Positions 51,539-60,635 of a stretch of DNA of 64,000 nucleotides are shown one piece after another. How positions within the stretch are numbered: position 1 is the stretch's first letter; the number at the start of each line of letters is the position of its first letter. The notes under the pieces were generated by a model. The model saw only the letters and a list, made by a program, of their open reading frames with translations. It was not told where the DNA came from and searched no databases. This stretch comes from JBOGVZ01 sp050692985. Lineage in GTDB: Bacteria; Actinomycetota; UBA4738; CALAEC01. The translations under genes were made by a program, and so were the position numbers. The DNA lies in assembly GCA_050692985.1 (NCBI GenBank), contig JBOGVZ010000043.1, positions 15,561 to 79,560 on the forward strand, read 5' to 3'.

Positions 51539-52957
51539 CTACCCCTCCGTCCGGAACCGCCGGATGTTGAACGCCATGGCCGGGAGCACCAGGATGAACA
51601 GGAACACCGCCAGGGCGCTGCCCAGCCCGAAGTCGCGAGCGCCACCGAAGGCGGCCTTCCACATCCGGAGCGCGATCACCTCTGCGGGGGCCGCCGAGCC
51701 GGTCCCGGCCGTCATCACCAGCACGATGTCGAAGACCTTGAGCACGTTGATGGCCAGGGTCACCAGGACCACCGCCAGCACCGGGGCCAGCAGCGGGACG
51801 GTGACCCGGCGGAACACCTGCCACTCGCTGGCCCCGTCGACCCGGGCGGCCTCGAGGACGTCCCGGGGGATGGCCGCCAGGCCGGCCCCGATCACCACCA
51901 TGGCGAACCCCGCCCACATCCAGATGTAGCCCACGATGATCGACGGCGTGACCAGGCTCGGCCCCAGCCACGTGTAGCCGGCGAACGGAGGCTGGAAGTT
52001 CGATCCCGGCAGCCGCAGGGTGTACTGGCCCTGCTCCAGGCCCTCGAGCCGGAACGTCCCGTCGGACGCGGTCGCCGCCGTGGCCGCCACCTCCCCGTCA
52101 CGGACGGCCTGCACCTCGACCCGGGGGAGTCCTTGCTCGGAGGGGTCGACGGCTCCCCGTTCGCCCCCGCCGCCCCGGGTGAAGTCGAGCCACACGGTGC
52201 CGGTGATCGTCCCGGCCCCGGGTTGGGGAGGCTGGGCGGCTCCGGCGCTGTCGGCGGGGACGTTCTCCTGGGAGATCGCCAGCAGCCCCAGCGGCGCCGT
52301 GTCGCCGGGCTGGAAGGTGTCGGTCGTGGTGAATCCCCCGCCCTCGGGCCGCAGGCGCTGCTCCTCCGAGGGGCGCGCGCCGGGGTACTCGCCGGGTTGG
52401 CGGAACACGTCCGCGGTTCCCCGGATCACCGCGTTGGCCAGTCCCCTCTGAGGATTCTCGTCGTAGACCAGGCGCCAGATGACCCCGGTGGCCAGGAACG
52501 AGATGGCCATCGGCATGAACACCGCGACCTTGAACGCGGTGGCCCATCGGATCCGCTCGGTCAGCACGGCGAACACCAACCCCAGCGCGGTCACCACCAT
52601 GGGGGCCACCACCACCCAGATGATGTTGTTGCGAACCGCGGTGAGGGTCTGGGGGCTGGTGAAGATGGTCTGGTAGTTGCCGACCCCCACGAAGGCGTCG
52701 CCGCTCCTGTCGTAGAAGCTGCGGGTCACCGAGAACACGATCGGGTAGACGACCAGGGCGCCCAGGAGGATCAGGGCCGGCGACAGGAACGCCGCCGTGA
52801 CCAGGAAGCGTTTCCAGCCGCCTCCGGGGGGCTTCCGGCCCGTGGGAGGCGGCGGCGCCGGGGGCGCCGCCGCCCCCCCGGCCGTGGCCGTCTCCGGCCG
52901 GTCCCCGGGAGGGGCCGGCCGGTCTTCGGGGTCCCGAGCCCTGGGCTCGTCGCCCAT
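51539..52957 (-). CDS. Sugar ABC permease, MalF type, with inserted Ig-like (Cna-B/SdrD-like) domain
   Basis: 472 residues, well above the usual 290-330. A Pro-rich cytoplasmic N-terminus (1-48) and the first helices are normal. Between FLATGVIWRLVYDENPQRGL and the later helices lies a 160-residue extracytoplasmic insertion (about 175-335) containing a prealbumin-like or Cna-B/SdrD-type fold (GTITGTVWLDF, VEVQAVRDGEV, ASDGTFRLEGLEQGQYTLRL). The EAA loop DVLEAARVDGASEWQVFRRV and the rest follow. The inserted domain may contact the binding protein, the beta-helix protein or carbohydrate. Confidence 0.85.
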   Translation of the reverse strand: MGDEPRARDPEDRPAPPGDRPETATAGGAAAPPAPPPPTGRKPPGGGWKRFLVTAAFLSPALILLGALVVYPIVFSVTRSFYDRSGDAFVGVGNYQTIFTSPQTLTAVRNNIIWVVVAPMVVTALGLVFAVLTERIRWATAFKVAVFMPMAISFLATGVIWRLVYDENPQRGLANAVIRGTADVFRQPGEYPGARPSEEQRLRPEGGGFTTTDTFQPGDTAPLGLLAISQENVPADSAGAAQPPQPGAGTITGTVWLDFTRGGGGERGAVDPSEQGLPRVEVQAVRDGEVAATAATASDGTFRLEGLEQGQYTLRLPGSNFQPPFAGYTWLGPSLVTPSIIVGYIWMWAGFAMVVIGAGLAAIPRDVLEAARVDGASEWQVFRRVTVPLLAPVLAVVLVTLAINVLKVFDIVLVMTAGTGSAAPAEVIALRMWKAAFGGARDFGLGSALAVFLFILVLPAMAFNIRRFRTEG

Positions 52958-52964
52958 GTTCTCC

Positions 52965-54293
52965 CTAGCCGCCGAAGGCCTGGTTGGCGGCGTCTTCGAG
53001 CTGCTGGGTGACCCCGTCGATGTCGTCCGGGTTGCGGACGAACTCCTGGAGGAGCCCCCACATCCCCTCACCCGTGGTGGCCCCGAACGCCGACGGCTGG
53101 AGGTCGGACATGTCGTAGCGGAGGTCGTCGCCGGAGGCGATGAACGCCTCCGCCGCGAGCTGGCCCGCCTCGTCGGGGTAGATGGAGGGGTCGACCTGGT
53201 CGCTGGTAGCGATGAAGCCACCCTCCTGGGCCCAGATCTCCGCCGCCGCGGGCGTGGCCAGGAACTCGATCAGCGCCCTGCCGCCCTCGCTGTCGCTCAT
53301 CAGGACGGCCAGGTCGCCGCCGCCCACGACCGGCTTCTCGGAGCCCTCGATGGAGGGGAACAGGAAGAAGTCGGCGTCCACGCCCACCTCGGATTCGGTC
53401 TCCCCGGTGATGACCCCGGCCACGAAGTCGGCCTCGTACACGATGGCCGCGTCCGGGTCCTGGGGGTCGGCGAAGACCTGGGTGACCGAGGTGTTGAAGT
53501 CGGTCTGGAGGGCACCGCTGGTCCCCCCGGCGATCAGGTCGGGGTTCGCCACCACGTCGGCGAACGCGGCCAGGGCGTCCTTCACCGACTGGTCCGTCCA
53601 GGCGATCTCGTGGTTCGCCAGCTGGTCGTACATGTCCCCGCCGGCGATCCGCAGGTAGATGTTCTCGAACCAGTCGGTGAGGGTCCATCCGTCACCGGCC
53701 CCGATCGAGTACGGGGTCACCCCGGAGTCGGAGATCGTCTGGGCCACCTGCTGGAGCTGGTCCCAGTCCTCCGGGGGCTCCACGCCGGCGTCGTTGAAGA
53801 CGTTGACGTTGTACCAGACCGTGGACTTGTTGGCCCCCTTGAACCACACCGCGTACAGGGTGTCGTCCACCGTGCCGACCTCCCGGACGCCGGCGGGGAA
53901 GTTCTCGTCGATCTCGTCGCCGGCCACGTCCTCGATCGGCTGAAGAACGCCCTGGTCCACGTAGTCGAGGAGCAGGCCCGGCTGGGGCAGCACGGCCACG
54001 TCCGGCGGGTCACCGGCCTCGATGCGGGGCCCCAGGACCGCGGCGATGTCGTCCCCGGTGGGCGTGTAGTTCACAGTGGCCCCGGTCTCCTGCTCGAAGG
54101 CGTCGAGGATCAGGCCGAACCGCTCTTCCTCGGCCCCGGTCCACACCGCGGCCGCCTCGATCGTCTGGCCGGACAGGTCACCGGTGACCTCGCGTTCGGT
54201 GTCGCCGTCTCCCCCTCCCACGCACGCGGCGGCCACCAGTGAGAACGAGGCGAGCACCGCGAACGTCCATCGCCATGGGCTGGGCCGTGTCAT
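52965..54293 (-). CDS. Sugar ABC transporter substrate-binding lipoprotein
   Basis: 442-residue extracellular solute-binding protein of family 1. Lipobox LVAAAC (Cys near 24), then IEAAAVWTGAEEERFGLILDAFEQ, GDPPDVAVLPQPGLLLDYVD and WYNVNVFNDAGVEPPEDWDQL, all typical of alpha-glucoside-type binders. 7 nt from the MalF-type gene. Ligand probably an oligosaccharide or alpha-glucoside such as trehalose or maltose, in view of treT and glgA nearby (inference). Confidence 0.9.
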   Translation of the reverse strand: MTRPSPWRWTFAVLASFSLVAAACVGGGDGDTEREVTGDLSGQTIEAAAVWTGAEEERFGLILDAFEQETGATVNYTPTGDDIAAVLGPRIEAGDPPDVAVLPQPGLLLDYVDQGVLQPIEDVAGDEIDENFPAGVREVGTVDDTLYAVWFKGANKSTVWYNVNVFNDAGVEPPEDWDQLQQVAQTISDSGVTPYSIGAGDGWTLTDWFENIYLRIAGGDMYDQLANHEIAWTDQSVKDALAAFADVVANPDLIAGGTSGALQTDFNTSVTQVFADPQDPDAAIVYEADFVAGVITGETESEVGVDADFFLFPSIEGSEKPVVGGGDLAVLMSDSEGGRALIEFLATPAAAEIWAQEGGFIATSDQVDPSIYPDEAGQLAAEAFIASGDDLRYDMSDLQPSAFGATTGEGMWGLLQEFVRNPDDIDGVTQQLEDAANQAFGG

Positions 54294-54332
54294 CCCGTCA
54301 CCTCCCCGGGGACGTCCGTCCCCACCGTGTCT

Positions 54333-55547
54333 CTAGCCCGTTCCGTAGATGCCGAGCCCGGTCTCCGGGTCGAAGAAGTGGAGCCGCTTCGTGTCGACGA
54401 ACAGCTCCAGTCGCTCACCCTCCCGGGCCCCGGTCCTGGGGTTGAGGGCGGCCACGAACACCGACGTCGCTTCCCGGGCCCGTTCCTCGAGGTCCTCCAG
54501 GGCCTCGGCGCCCACGTCGACCGCCAGCTCCCGGGTGTCCTCGGTGAGCACGATGGGGGCGTCCACCGTGAAGTGGATCAGGACCTCGGAGCCGAGGGCC
54601 TCCTTCAGGTCCACGGTCGCCGCGAGCCGCCGGTCCGACGGCGCCTCGCCGGCCAGGGATGCGTCCTCCATGTCCTCGGGGCGGATCCCGACCACGACGG
54701 ATCTCCCCTCGTAGTCCCTCAGCTTGGGCCGGGCCGTCACCACCTCGTCGTCGACGCGAAGCGACACCCCGCCGAACGACACCGTGGCGTTGCCGTCCCT
54801 GCGGCCGAGCTCCGCCAGGACCATGTTCATGGCCGGAGACCCGATGAATCCGCCCACGAACAGGTTCACCGGCTGGTCGTACAGGACCTGGGGCCGGTCG
54901 GCCTGCTGGAGCTCGCCCTTCTTCATCACGGCCACCCGGTCGCCCATGGTCATGGCTTCGATCTGGTCGTGGGTGACGTAGATGGTGGTCACGCCCAGGT
55001 CCCGCTGGAGCTTGGCGATCTCCGCCCGCATCTGGACCCGAAGCTTGGCGTCGAGGTTCGACAGCGGCTCGTCCATCAGGAACGCCTGGGGCTCGCGGAC
55101 GATGGCCCGGCCCATGGCCACCCGCTGGCGCTGGCCGCCGGAGAGGTTGCGAGGCTTCTTGTCCAGGAACTCCGACAGCCCCAGGACCTCGGCGGCCTTC
55201 CTGACCCGGCGGTCGATCTCCGCCTTGGGGACCTTCTGGAGCTTCAGCCCGAACCCCATGTTCTCGAACACGCTCATGTGGGGGTACAGGGCGTAGTTCT
55301 GGAACACCATGGCAACGTCGCGGTCCTTGGGGGCGACGTCGTTGACCACCCTGTCGCCGATCCGGACGACCCCGTCCGAGATGTCCTCCAGCCCAGCCAC
55401 CATCCGCAGGGCGGTGGTCTTGCCGCACCCGGAGGGGCCGACGAACACCATGAACTCGCCGTCATCGATGCTCAGGTCGAAGGCGCGAACGGCGTGCGTG
55501 CCGTCGGGGTAGACCTTCGAGACGTCGTCGAGGGCGATCCGGGCCAT
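54333..55547 (-). CDS. ABC transporter ATP-binding protein, UgpC/MalK type
   Basis: 404 residues. ATPase domain with Walker A VGPSGCGKTT, signature LSGGQRQRVAMGRA, Walker B FLMDEPLSNLD; C-terminal OB/TOBE regulatory domain (about 240-400, VGIRPEDMEDA). It is first of the sugar-importer operon and divergent from glgA. An alternative TAGAGT -10 lies about 38 nt upstream of the ATG. Confidence 0.92.
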   Translation of the reverse strand: MARIALDDVSKVYPDGTHAVRAFDLSIDDGEFMVFVGPSGCGKTTALRMVAGLEDISDGVVRIGDRVVNDVAPKDRDVAMVFQNYALYPHMSVFENMGFGLKLQKVPKAEIDRRVRKAAEVLGLSEFLDKKPRNLSGGQRQRVAMGRAIVREPQAFLMDEPLSNLDAKLRVQMRAEIAKLQRDLGVTTIYVTHDQIEAMTMGDRVAVMKKGELQQADRPQVLYDQPVNLFVGGFIGSPAMNMVLAELGRRDGNATVSFGGVSLRVDDEVVTARPKLRDYEGRSVVVGIRPEDMEDASLAGEAPSDRRLAATVDLKEALGSEVLIHFTVDAPIVLTEDTRELAVDVGAEALEDLEERAREATSVFVAALNPRTGAREGERLELFVDTKRLHFFDPETGLGIYGTG

Positions 55548-55679
55548 CGCCGCTACGCTGCGACCGGGGGAGCCATACGGTTTCCACTCTACCCCAGCCC
55601 ATTCGGGAAATGCCATCGGGATCCCCCCGGCCCCCGCCCCCCCTGCGGCTGGCCCCGCGGGGCCCGGACGGCCGCGTGG

Positions 55680-55685
55680 TAGATT
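55680..55685 (+). promoter_or_regulatory. -10 element (TAGATT) of glgA
   Basis: TAGATT ends 7 nt before the GTG at 55693; leaderless pattern. Confidence 0.6.
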
Positions 55686-55692
55686 CCGCGCC

Positions 55693-57099
55693 GTGCGCCG
55701 GCGGAGCCTGAAGGTCCTGTTCGCCGCGGCGGAGGCCTACCCGTTCGCCAAGGCGGGAGGGCTGGGAGACGTGGGTGGCGCCCTGCCCCGGGCCCTGGCC
55801 GCCCGGGGGCACCAGGTCCGCCTGATCCTCCCGCACTACCCATCGGTGGGGCCGGGCGATCCATCCTGCTCGGTGGCCGTTCCGCTGGGCCCGTCCACCG
55901 AGCGCGTCCGGTTCCTGCGGCATGGGACGTACCGGGGCGTGGAGGTGTACTCCGTGGCGAACGGGGATCACTTCGAGCGGGACCACATCTACGGCTACCC
56001 CGACGACGACGCCCGCTTCATCCTGTTCTCCAAGGCGGTGGCGGCCTACCCGGGCACGTCCGGGTGGGTGCCGGACATCGTCCACGTCAACGACTGGCAC
56101 CTCGGCCTGGTCCCTCAGGCCCTTCGCCGGAGCCGGTTCCCGCGGACCAGGGTCGTCCATACCCTCCACAACCTCGGCCTCCAGGGGCCGGGGGGAGGGA
56201 GCCACCGGGACCTCATCGGCCCGGGCGACCGCTTCACCGGCACGCTCCTGGCCCGGGGGATCCGCCACGCCGATCGGGTGAACACGGTGAGCGGGCGCTA
56301 CCTGGAGGAGATCCTCACCCCCGAGAAGGGGATGGGGCTCGACCGGCTGCTGCGTTCGCGGGGCGGGGACGTGACCGCCATCCTGAACGGGATCGATGGC
56401 CAGGAGTTCGACCCCGCCCAGGACCCGTGGATCGAGGCCCGGTACGACCACCGGTCCCTCCACCGGAAGGCCGCGAACACGGCCGACCTGCGGCGACGCA
56501 GCGGCCTGGTGGCCGACCCGGGGGCTCCGGTGGCGGGGATGGTGGCCCGCCTGGTCGGCCAGAAGGGGCTCGACCCGGTGCTCGAGTCCCTGGAGGACCT
56601 CGTCATGGCGGGCCTGCAGGTGGTCGTGGCCGGCGTGGGAGAGCCGAGGTATCGCCGGGCCCTTCGGCGGGCCACCGTTCGCTTCCGCGGGAGGGTCGCC
56701 TATCACGCCACGGGCGAGGAGATGATGGCCAGGCGGGTCTATGCCGGCGCCGACCTGTTCCTGGCCCCCTCCAGCTACGAGCCGTGCGGCCTGGCTCCCC
56801 TGATCGCCCTGCGGTACGGGGCCATCCCGGTGGTCCGTCACACGGGCGGGCTGGCGGAGACGATCCCTGACGTCGCCGCCGACCCGCGGGGCGGCCTGGG
56901 GTTCGCCTTCCGGGGTGGGGAGGCCGGTCACCTCGTGGCTGCGGTCCGCCGGGCCGTCGCCGTCCGCCGCGACCCTCGCCGCTGGGAGGCCCTCCAGCGG
57001 CGGGCCATGGCGGCCAGCTTCTCGTGGCCGGATGCCGCCCGGGCGTACGAGGGCCTCTACCTGGGCGCCCTGCGCGAGCCTCCCCGACCCCGAGGCTGA
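55693..57099 (+). CDS. glgA: Glycogen synthase (ADP-glucose type)
   Basis: 468 residues, GT5 family. N-terminal ADP-glucose motif KAGGLGDVGGALPRAL, HVNDWHLGLVPQAL, NLGLQGP loop, then the C-terminal SSYEPCGLAPLIALRYGAIPVV nucleotide-sugar motif with catalytic Glu. Makes alpha-1,4-glucan from ADP-glucose. Stop is 1 nt before the treT start, so the two should be co-translated. Confidence 0.92.
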   Translation: MRRRSLKVLFAAAEAYPFAKAGGLGDVGGALPRALAARGHQVRLILPHYPSVGPGDPSCSVAVPLGPSTERVRFLRHGTYRGVEVYSVANGDHFERDHIYGYPDDDARFILFSKAVAAYPGTSGWVPDIVHVNDWHLGLVPQALRRSRFPRTRVVHTLHNLGLQGPGGGSHRDLIGPGDRFTGTLLARGIRHADRVNTVSGRYLEEILTPEKGMGLDRLLRSRGGDVTAILNGIDGQEFDPAQDPWIEARYDHRSLHRKAANTADLRRRSGLVADPGAPVAGMVARLVGQKGLDPVLESLEDLVMAGLQVVVAGVGEPRYRRALRRATVRFRGRVAYHATGEEMMARRVYAGADLFLAPSSYEPCGLAPLIALRYGAIPVVRHTGGLAETIPDVAADPRGGLGFAFRGGEAGHLVAAVRRAVAVRRDPRRWEALQRRAMAASFSWPDAARAYEGLYLGALREPPRPRG

Positions 57100-57100
57100 C

Positions 57101-58357
57101 GTGCTCCAGAAGGTCGACCTCGAGCCCCAGCCCCTGGAGCCCTACGCCGAGGTCATCGGTGAGGAGCGGGTCGAGGCCCTGCGGGAGCTGGCCTCGGGCC
57201 TCCGGGGCCTGCGGCTGGCCCACGTCAGCGCGACCCAGTTCGGGGGCGGGGTCGCCGAGCTGCTGCGCTCGGTCGTGGCCCTGGAGCGGGCGCTGGGAGT
57301 CGATGCCGAATGGCGGCTGATCCGGGGCGACGACGATTTCTTCGAGGTCACCAAGGGTCTCCACAACGCCCTGCAAGGAGGGGACCGGAAGATCGGCCGG
57401 GACGAGCGGGAGACCTACCTGGCGACGAATCGGGAGAGCGCCGAGCTGGTGTCCGACCACCACGACGTGATGATCGTGCACGACCCCCAGCCTCTGGCCC
57501 TCCGGCGGTTCCGTGGCCGCGACGACGCCGCGTGGATCTGGCGCTCCCACATCGACACGTCCTCCCCGGACCCGGACGCGCTGGCGTTCGTCACGCCCCT
57601 GGTCGATGAGTACGACGCGCTGGTGTTCACGATGCCCGAGTTCGTCCCGTCCGAGTGGGCCGGACGACCCGCGGCGATCATCCCGCCCGCCATCGATCCG
57701 CTCAGCCCGAAGAACATGCCGCTCCCGGACGACCTCCCCGAGCGGATCATCCGGTGGCTGGGGGTGAACCCCGACCGCCCCCTGCTCACCCAGGTGTCCA
57801 GGTTCGACCGGTGGAAGGACCCCCTGGGGGTGATCGAGGTGTACCGGGCCGTCCGCGACGACGTCCCCGGACTTCAGCTGGCGCTGCTGGGCTCCATGGC
57901 CCTGGACGACCCCGAGGGGTGGGGCATGTACGACCGCATACGGGAGCTGGCCGGAGGGGACCCGGACATCCACGTGGCCACGAACGTCACCGGCGTGAGC
58001 AGCATCGAGGTCAACGCGTTCCAGCGCCGATCCGACGTGGTCATGCAGAAGTCGATCCGGGAGGGGTTCGGCCTGGTGGTCTCGGAGACGCTGTGGAAGT
58101 CCACGCCGGTGGTGGCCGGGCGGGCCGGGGGCATCCCCCTCCAGATGCCCGAGGGGGCCGGCGGGGTGCTGGTCGAGGCGAACGACCCCGGCCGCTACGC
58201 CGACGAGGTCGTCCGCCTGCTCACCGACCGGGAGCTCGGGGCCGAGCTGGGCAGGCGGGGCCGCGAGCACGTCCGCGACCGGTTCCTGGTGGACCGGCTG
58301 GTGGCCGACGAGCTCCGGCTGGTGTCGCGGGTGCGTTCCGGGGAGCCGCTGGACTAG
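57101..58357 (+). CDS. treT: Trehalose synthase (TreT, GT4 glycosyltransferase)
   Basis: 418 residues matching the archaeal/bacterial TreT family: VIVHDPQPLAL, WRSHIDTSSPDPD, IDPLSPKNMPL, QVSRFDRWKDPLGVIEVY and the acceptor-binding VMQKSIREGFGLVVSETLWK. TreT forms or splits trehalose from NDP-glucose and glucose. It overlaps the convergent aldo/keto reductase by 4 nt. Together with GlgA and the sugar importer it suggests a trehalose/glycogen module. Confidence 0.9.
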   Translation: MLQKVDLEPQPLEPYAEVIGEERVEALRELASGLRGLRLAHVSATQFGGGVAELLRSVVALERALGVDAEWRLIRGDDDFFEVTKGLHNALQGGDRKIGRDERETYLATNRESAELVSDHHDVMIVHDPQPLALRRFRGRDDAAWIWRSHIDTSSPDPDALAFVTPLVDEYDALVFTMPEFVPSEWAGRPAAIIPPAIDPLSPKNMPLPDDLPERIIRWLGVNPDRPLLTQVSRFDRWKDPLGVIEVYRAVRDDVPGLQLALLGSMALDDPEGWGMYDRIRELAGGDPDIHVATNVTGVSSIEVNAFQRRSDVVMQKSIREGFGLVVSETLWKSTPVVAGRAGGIPLQMPEGAGGVLVEANDPGRYADEVVRLLTDRELGAELGRRGREHVRDRFLVDRLVADELRLVSRVRSGEPLD

Positions 58358-59406
58358 CCGCTCGGGCGGCGGCGGGCCGAGGGGTCCTGGAGCCACTTCG
58401 GCTCCCAGCCGCGGTCGGCCGGATCGATCGTGTGGCCGGGCCGGACCACCTCGTCGATGGCGTCCAGGGTCTCGTCGTCCAGGCGCACGTCGGCGCCGGC
58501 CAGCAGGTCCTGGAGCTGGTCCATGGTGCGGGGGCCCACGATGGCCGAGGTGACCGAGGGGTGGGCCAGGGTGAAGGCCACGGCCAGGTGGGCCAGGGGC
58601 AGGCCGGCCTTGTCGGCGATCGGGGCCAGGGCCTCCACCGCCTCGAGCTTCCGCTGGACCTCGGGGCGGTCGAGGTCGAAGCGCTGCTGGGGCCTCCCGG
58701 GACGGCCCCGGAACCGGACCATCCGCGAGTCCGCCGGGGCGTCCTCCCCCCGGCGGTACTTGCCGGCCAGCCACCCCCCGGCCAGGGGGCTCCACACGAT
58801 GACCCCCATGCCCAGCCGGCGGGTGACCTCCAGGACGTCCCACTCGATGTGGCGGGTCAGGACCGAGTACGGGGGCTGCTCGCAGGCGAAGCGAGCCAGT
58901 CCCCGCCGGTCGGCCATGGCCCGGGCCTCCACCAGCTGCCAGGCCTGGTAGCACGAGGTTCCCACGTAGCGGACCTTGCCCTGCCGGACCAGGTCGTCCA
59001 GCGCCTCCACGGTGTCCTGGAGGTCGGTGTGCCGGTCGGGACGGTGCAGCTGGTACAGGTCGATGTAGTCGGTCCCCAGCCGCCGCAGGCTGTCCTCCAC
59101 CGCCCGCATGATCCACAGCCTGGAGCTGCCCCGGCGGTTCGGCCCCCGGCCCATCTCGCCGAACACCTTGGTGGCCAGGACCACCTCGTCCCGGCGGCCC
59201 TTCAGCGCCCGGCCCACGATCTCCTCGGACCGGCCTTCGGAGTACACGTCGGCGGTGTCGATGAAGTTGATCCCGGCGTCGAGCGCGGCGTGGATGATGC
59301 GGACCGATCCGTCCTCGTCGTCGTTGCCCCACGGGCCGAACATCATGGCCCCCAGGCAGTAGACGCTCACGCGGACGCCGGTGCGTCCCAGCGTCCGGAG
59401 CTCCAT
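58354..59406 (-). CDS. Aldo/keto reductase
   Basis: 350-residue TIM-barrel NADPH-dependent oxidoreductase. DTADVYSEGRSEEIVG with Asp and Tyr of the tetrad, the Lys in LATKVFG, the His in YQLHRPD, and the cofactor segment AIVGPRTMDQLQDLL. Close to the YajO/YhdN-like group; substrate unknown. Confidence 0.9.
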   Translation of the reverse strand: MELRTLGRTGVRVSVYCLGAMMFGPWGNDDEDGSVRIIHAALDAGINFIDTADVYSEGRSEEIVGRALKGRRDEVVLATKVFGEMGRGPNRRGSSRLWIMRAVEDSLRRLGTDYIDLYQLHRPDRHTDLQDTVEALDDLVRQGKVRYVGTSCYQAWQLVEARAMADRRGLARFACEQPPYSVLTRHIEWDVLEVTRRLGMGVIVWSPLAGGWLAGKYRRGEDAPADSRMVRFRGRPGRPQQRFDLDRPEVQRKLEAVEALAPIADKAGLPLAHLAVAFTLAHPSVTSAIVGPRTMDQLQDLLAGADVRLDDETLDAIDEVVRPGHTIDPADRGWEPKWLQDPSARRRPSG

Positions 59407-59410
59407 CGGC

Positions 59411-60544
59411 CTACGGCGCGTCCCCGTTCCCGCCCGGCAGGACCCCGGGGGCGGCGTCGGCGGCTGCCTCGTCCGCGGGCCACCGCTTCCGCTGCTTGGC
59501 GGCCAGCTTCTCCATGAGGGCCACGGCGGCCGGGTCCTCCGAGGCCGGGCGGGCCTCGACCACGCCCTCGGCCAGAGCCCGCCGCCACAGGTCCTCGCCG
59601 AGCTCGGTGCGGATGACGGTCAGGGTCCACCCGTCGGTCTGGCCCAGGCCCCCGAAGGAGATGTCCGCGTGCTCCGCGGCGAAGTCGGGGCACTTCATGC
59701 AGCCCGGGCGGGTGAACTCCTGGGCCTGCTTCAGCGAGTAGGTGTGCTCCTCGCCGTCCCGGGTGTAGAAGAGGAGCTTGCCCTTGACGTTGACCCGGAC
59801 CAGGTCGTCCAGCTCCAGGCCCAGGCGCTCCTGGGCGATCTCCTCCATCAGCCCCTCGTAGGTGAAGGACTTCGAGCACAGCAGCCCGAGGGTCCAGGCG
59901 ATCCGGCGGCGGTACTTGTTGAGGCGGCGGGCCTCCAGGGCCCCGGTCACCGAGGCCTGGCAGCTCATCCCCACCAGGGCCACCCGGCGCAGCCCCATCT
60001 GCATGGCCTTGGTCAGGGCCAGGGGGTTGGCGGAGTAGGTGTACCGGGACCCGGCCGTGGCCAGCACGTCCTCCGGGGTGGTCACCACCGCGGGCTCGGC
60101 GTCCCAGGGACGCTCACCGGACAGCTGCGAGGTCAGCGCGCCGTCGATCTCCCCGGTGGCCAGCCCCCAGATCAGCAGCGAGGACACCACGCCGCCGTCC
60201 TGGCCGGAGGCCAGCTCGGGCCCGGTGGAGCGGGCCAGCACGATCTCCCGGTGGATCCCGATGACCTCCTCCGGGAGCCGGGTGCGGCCGAAGAACAGCT
60301 GCTCGATCTCTGGCTCCCACTCCCGGAACCGGGGGCATGCCCGGGTGCACACGTCGCACCCCCGGTCCCCGTGGGTGCAGGCGTTCACGGCGTTGTCCTC
60401 GAGCTGCACCGGCTTGTCGTCCTCGTAGCCCAGCACGTGGAACGGGCACACCACCACGCACGCTGAGCACCCCGTGCATAGGCCGGTGGCCACGACCTCG
60501 TCGTATAGGTCGCGCCACTGGGTCTTGTCGGCGGAGGAACCCAC
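59411..60544 (-). CDS. FrhB-type F420-dependent iron-sulfur flavoprotein
   Basis: 377 residues of the F420 hydrogenase/dehydrogenase beta-subunit family. The N-terminus has two ferredoxin-like clusters: CTGCSACVVVCP and CTHGDRGCDVCTRACP; FrhB N- and C-terminal domains follow with SGQDGGVVSSLL, GMSCQASVTGAL, PGCMKCPDFAAEHADISFGG. Relatives link F420 or ferredoxin to another substrate. GTG 60544 was taken from the TATACT element 6 nt upstream rather than the longer frame start at 60571. Confidence 0.87.
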   Translation of the reverse strand: MGSSADKTQWRDLYDEVVATGLCTGCSACVVVCPFHVLGYEDDKPVQLEDNAVNACTHGDRGCDVCTRACPRFREWEPEIEQLFFGRTRLPEEVIGIHREIVLARSTGPELASGQDGGVVSSLLIWGLATGEIDGALTSQLSGERPWDAEPAVVTTPEDVLATAGSRYTYSANPLALTKAMQMGLRRVALVGMSCQASVTGALEARRLNKYRRRIAWTLGLLCSKSFTYEGLMEEIAQERLGLELDDLVRVNVKGKLLFYTRDGEEHTYSLKQAQEFTRPGCMKCPDFAAEHADISFGGLGQTDGWTLTVIRTELGEDLWRRALAEGVVEARPASEDPAAVALMEKLAAKQRKRWPADEAAADAAPGVLPGGNGDAP

Positions 60545-60550
60545 GAGCCG

Positions 60551-60611
60551 AGTATAGGCGCGGTTCCTCACCGGGTGGCGAACCGGAGGCTCGCACGCGC
60601 CGTACTACATT
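60551..60611. promoter_or_regulatory. Divergent promoters of FrhB-like and cupredoxin genes
   Basis: Minus strand TATACT (60556-60551) ends 6 nt before GTG 60544. Plus strand TACATT (60606-60611) precedes a leader with GGAGAGGAGG before ATG 60636. Confidence 0.55.
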
Positions 60612-60635
60612 GGGAGGGCGGAGAGGAGGCACCCC

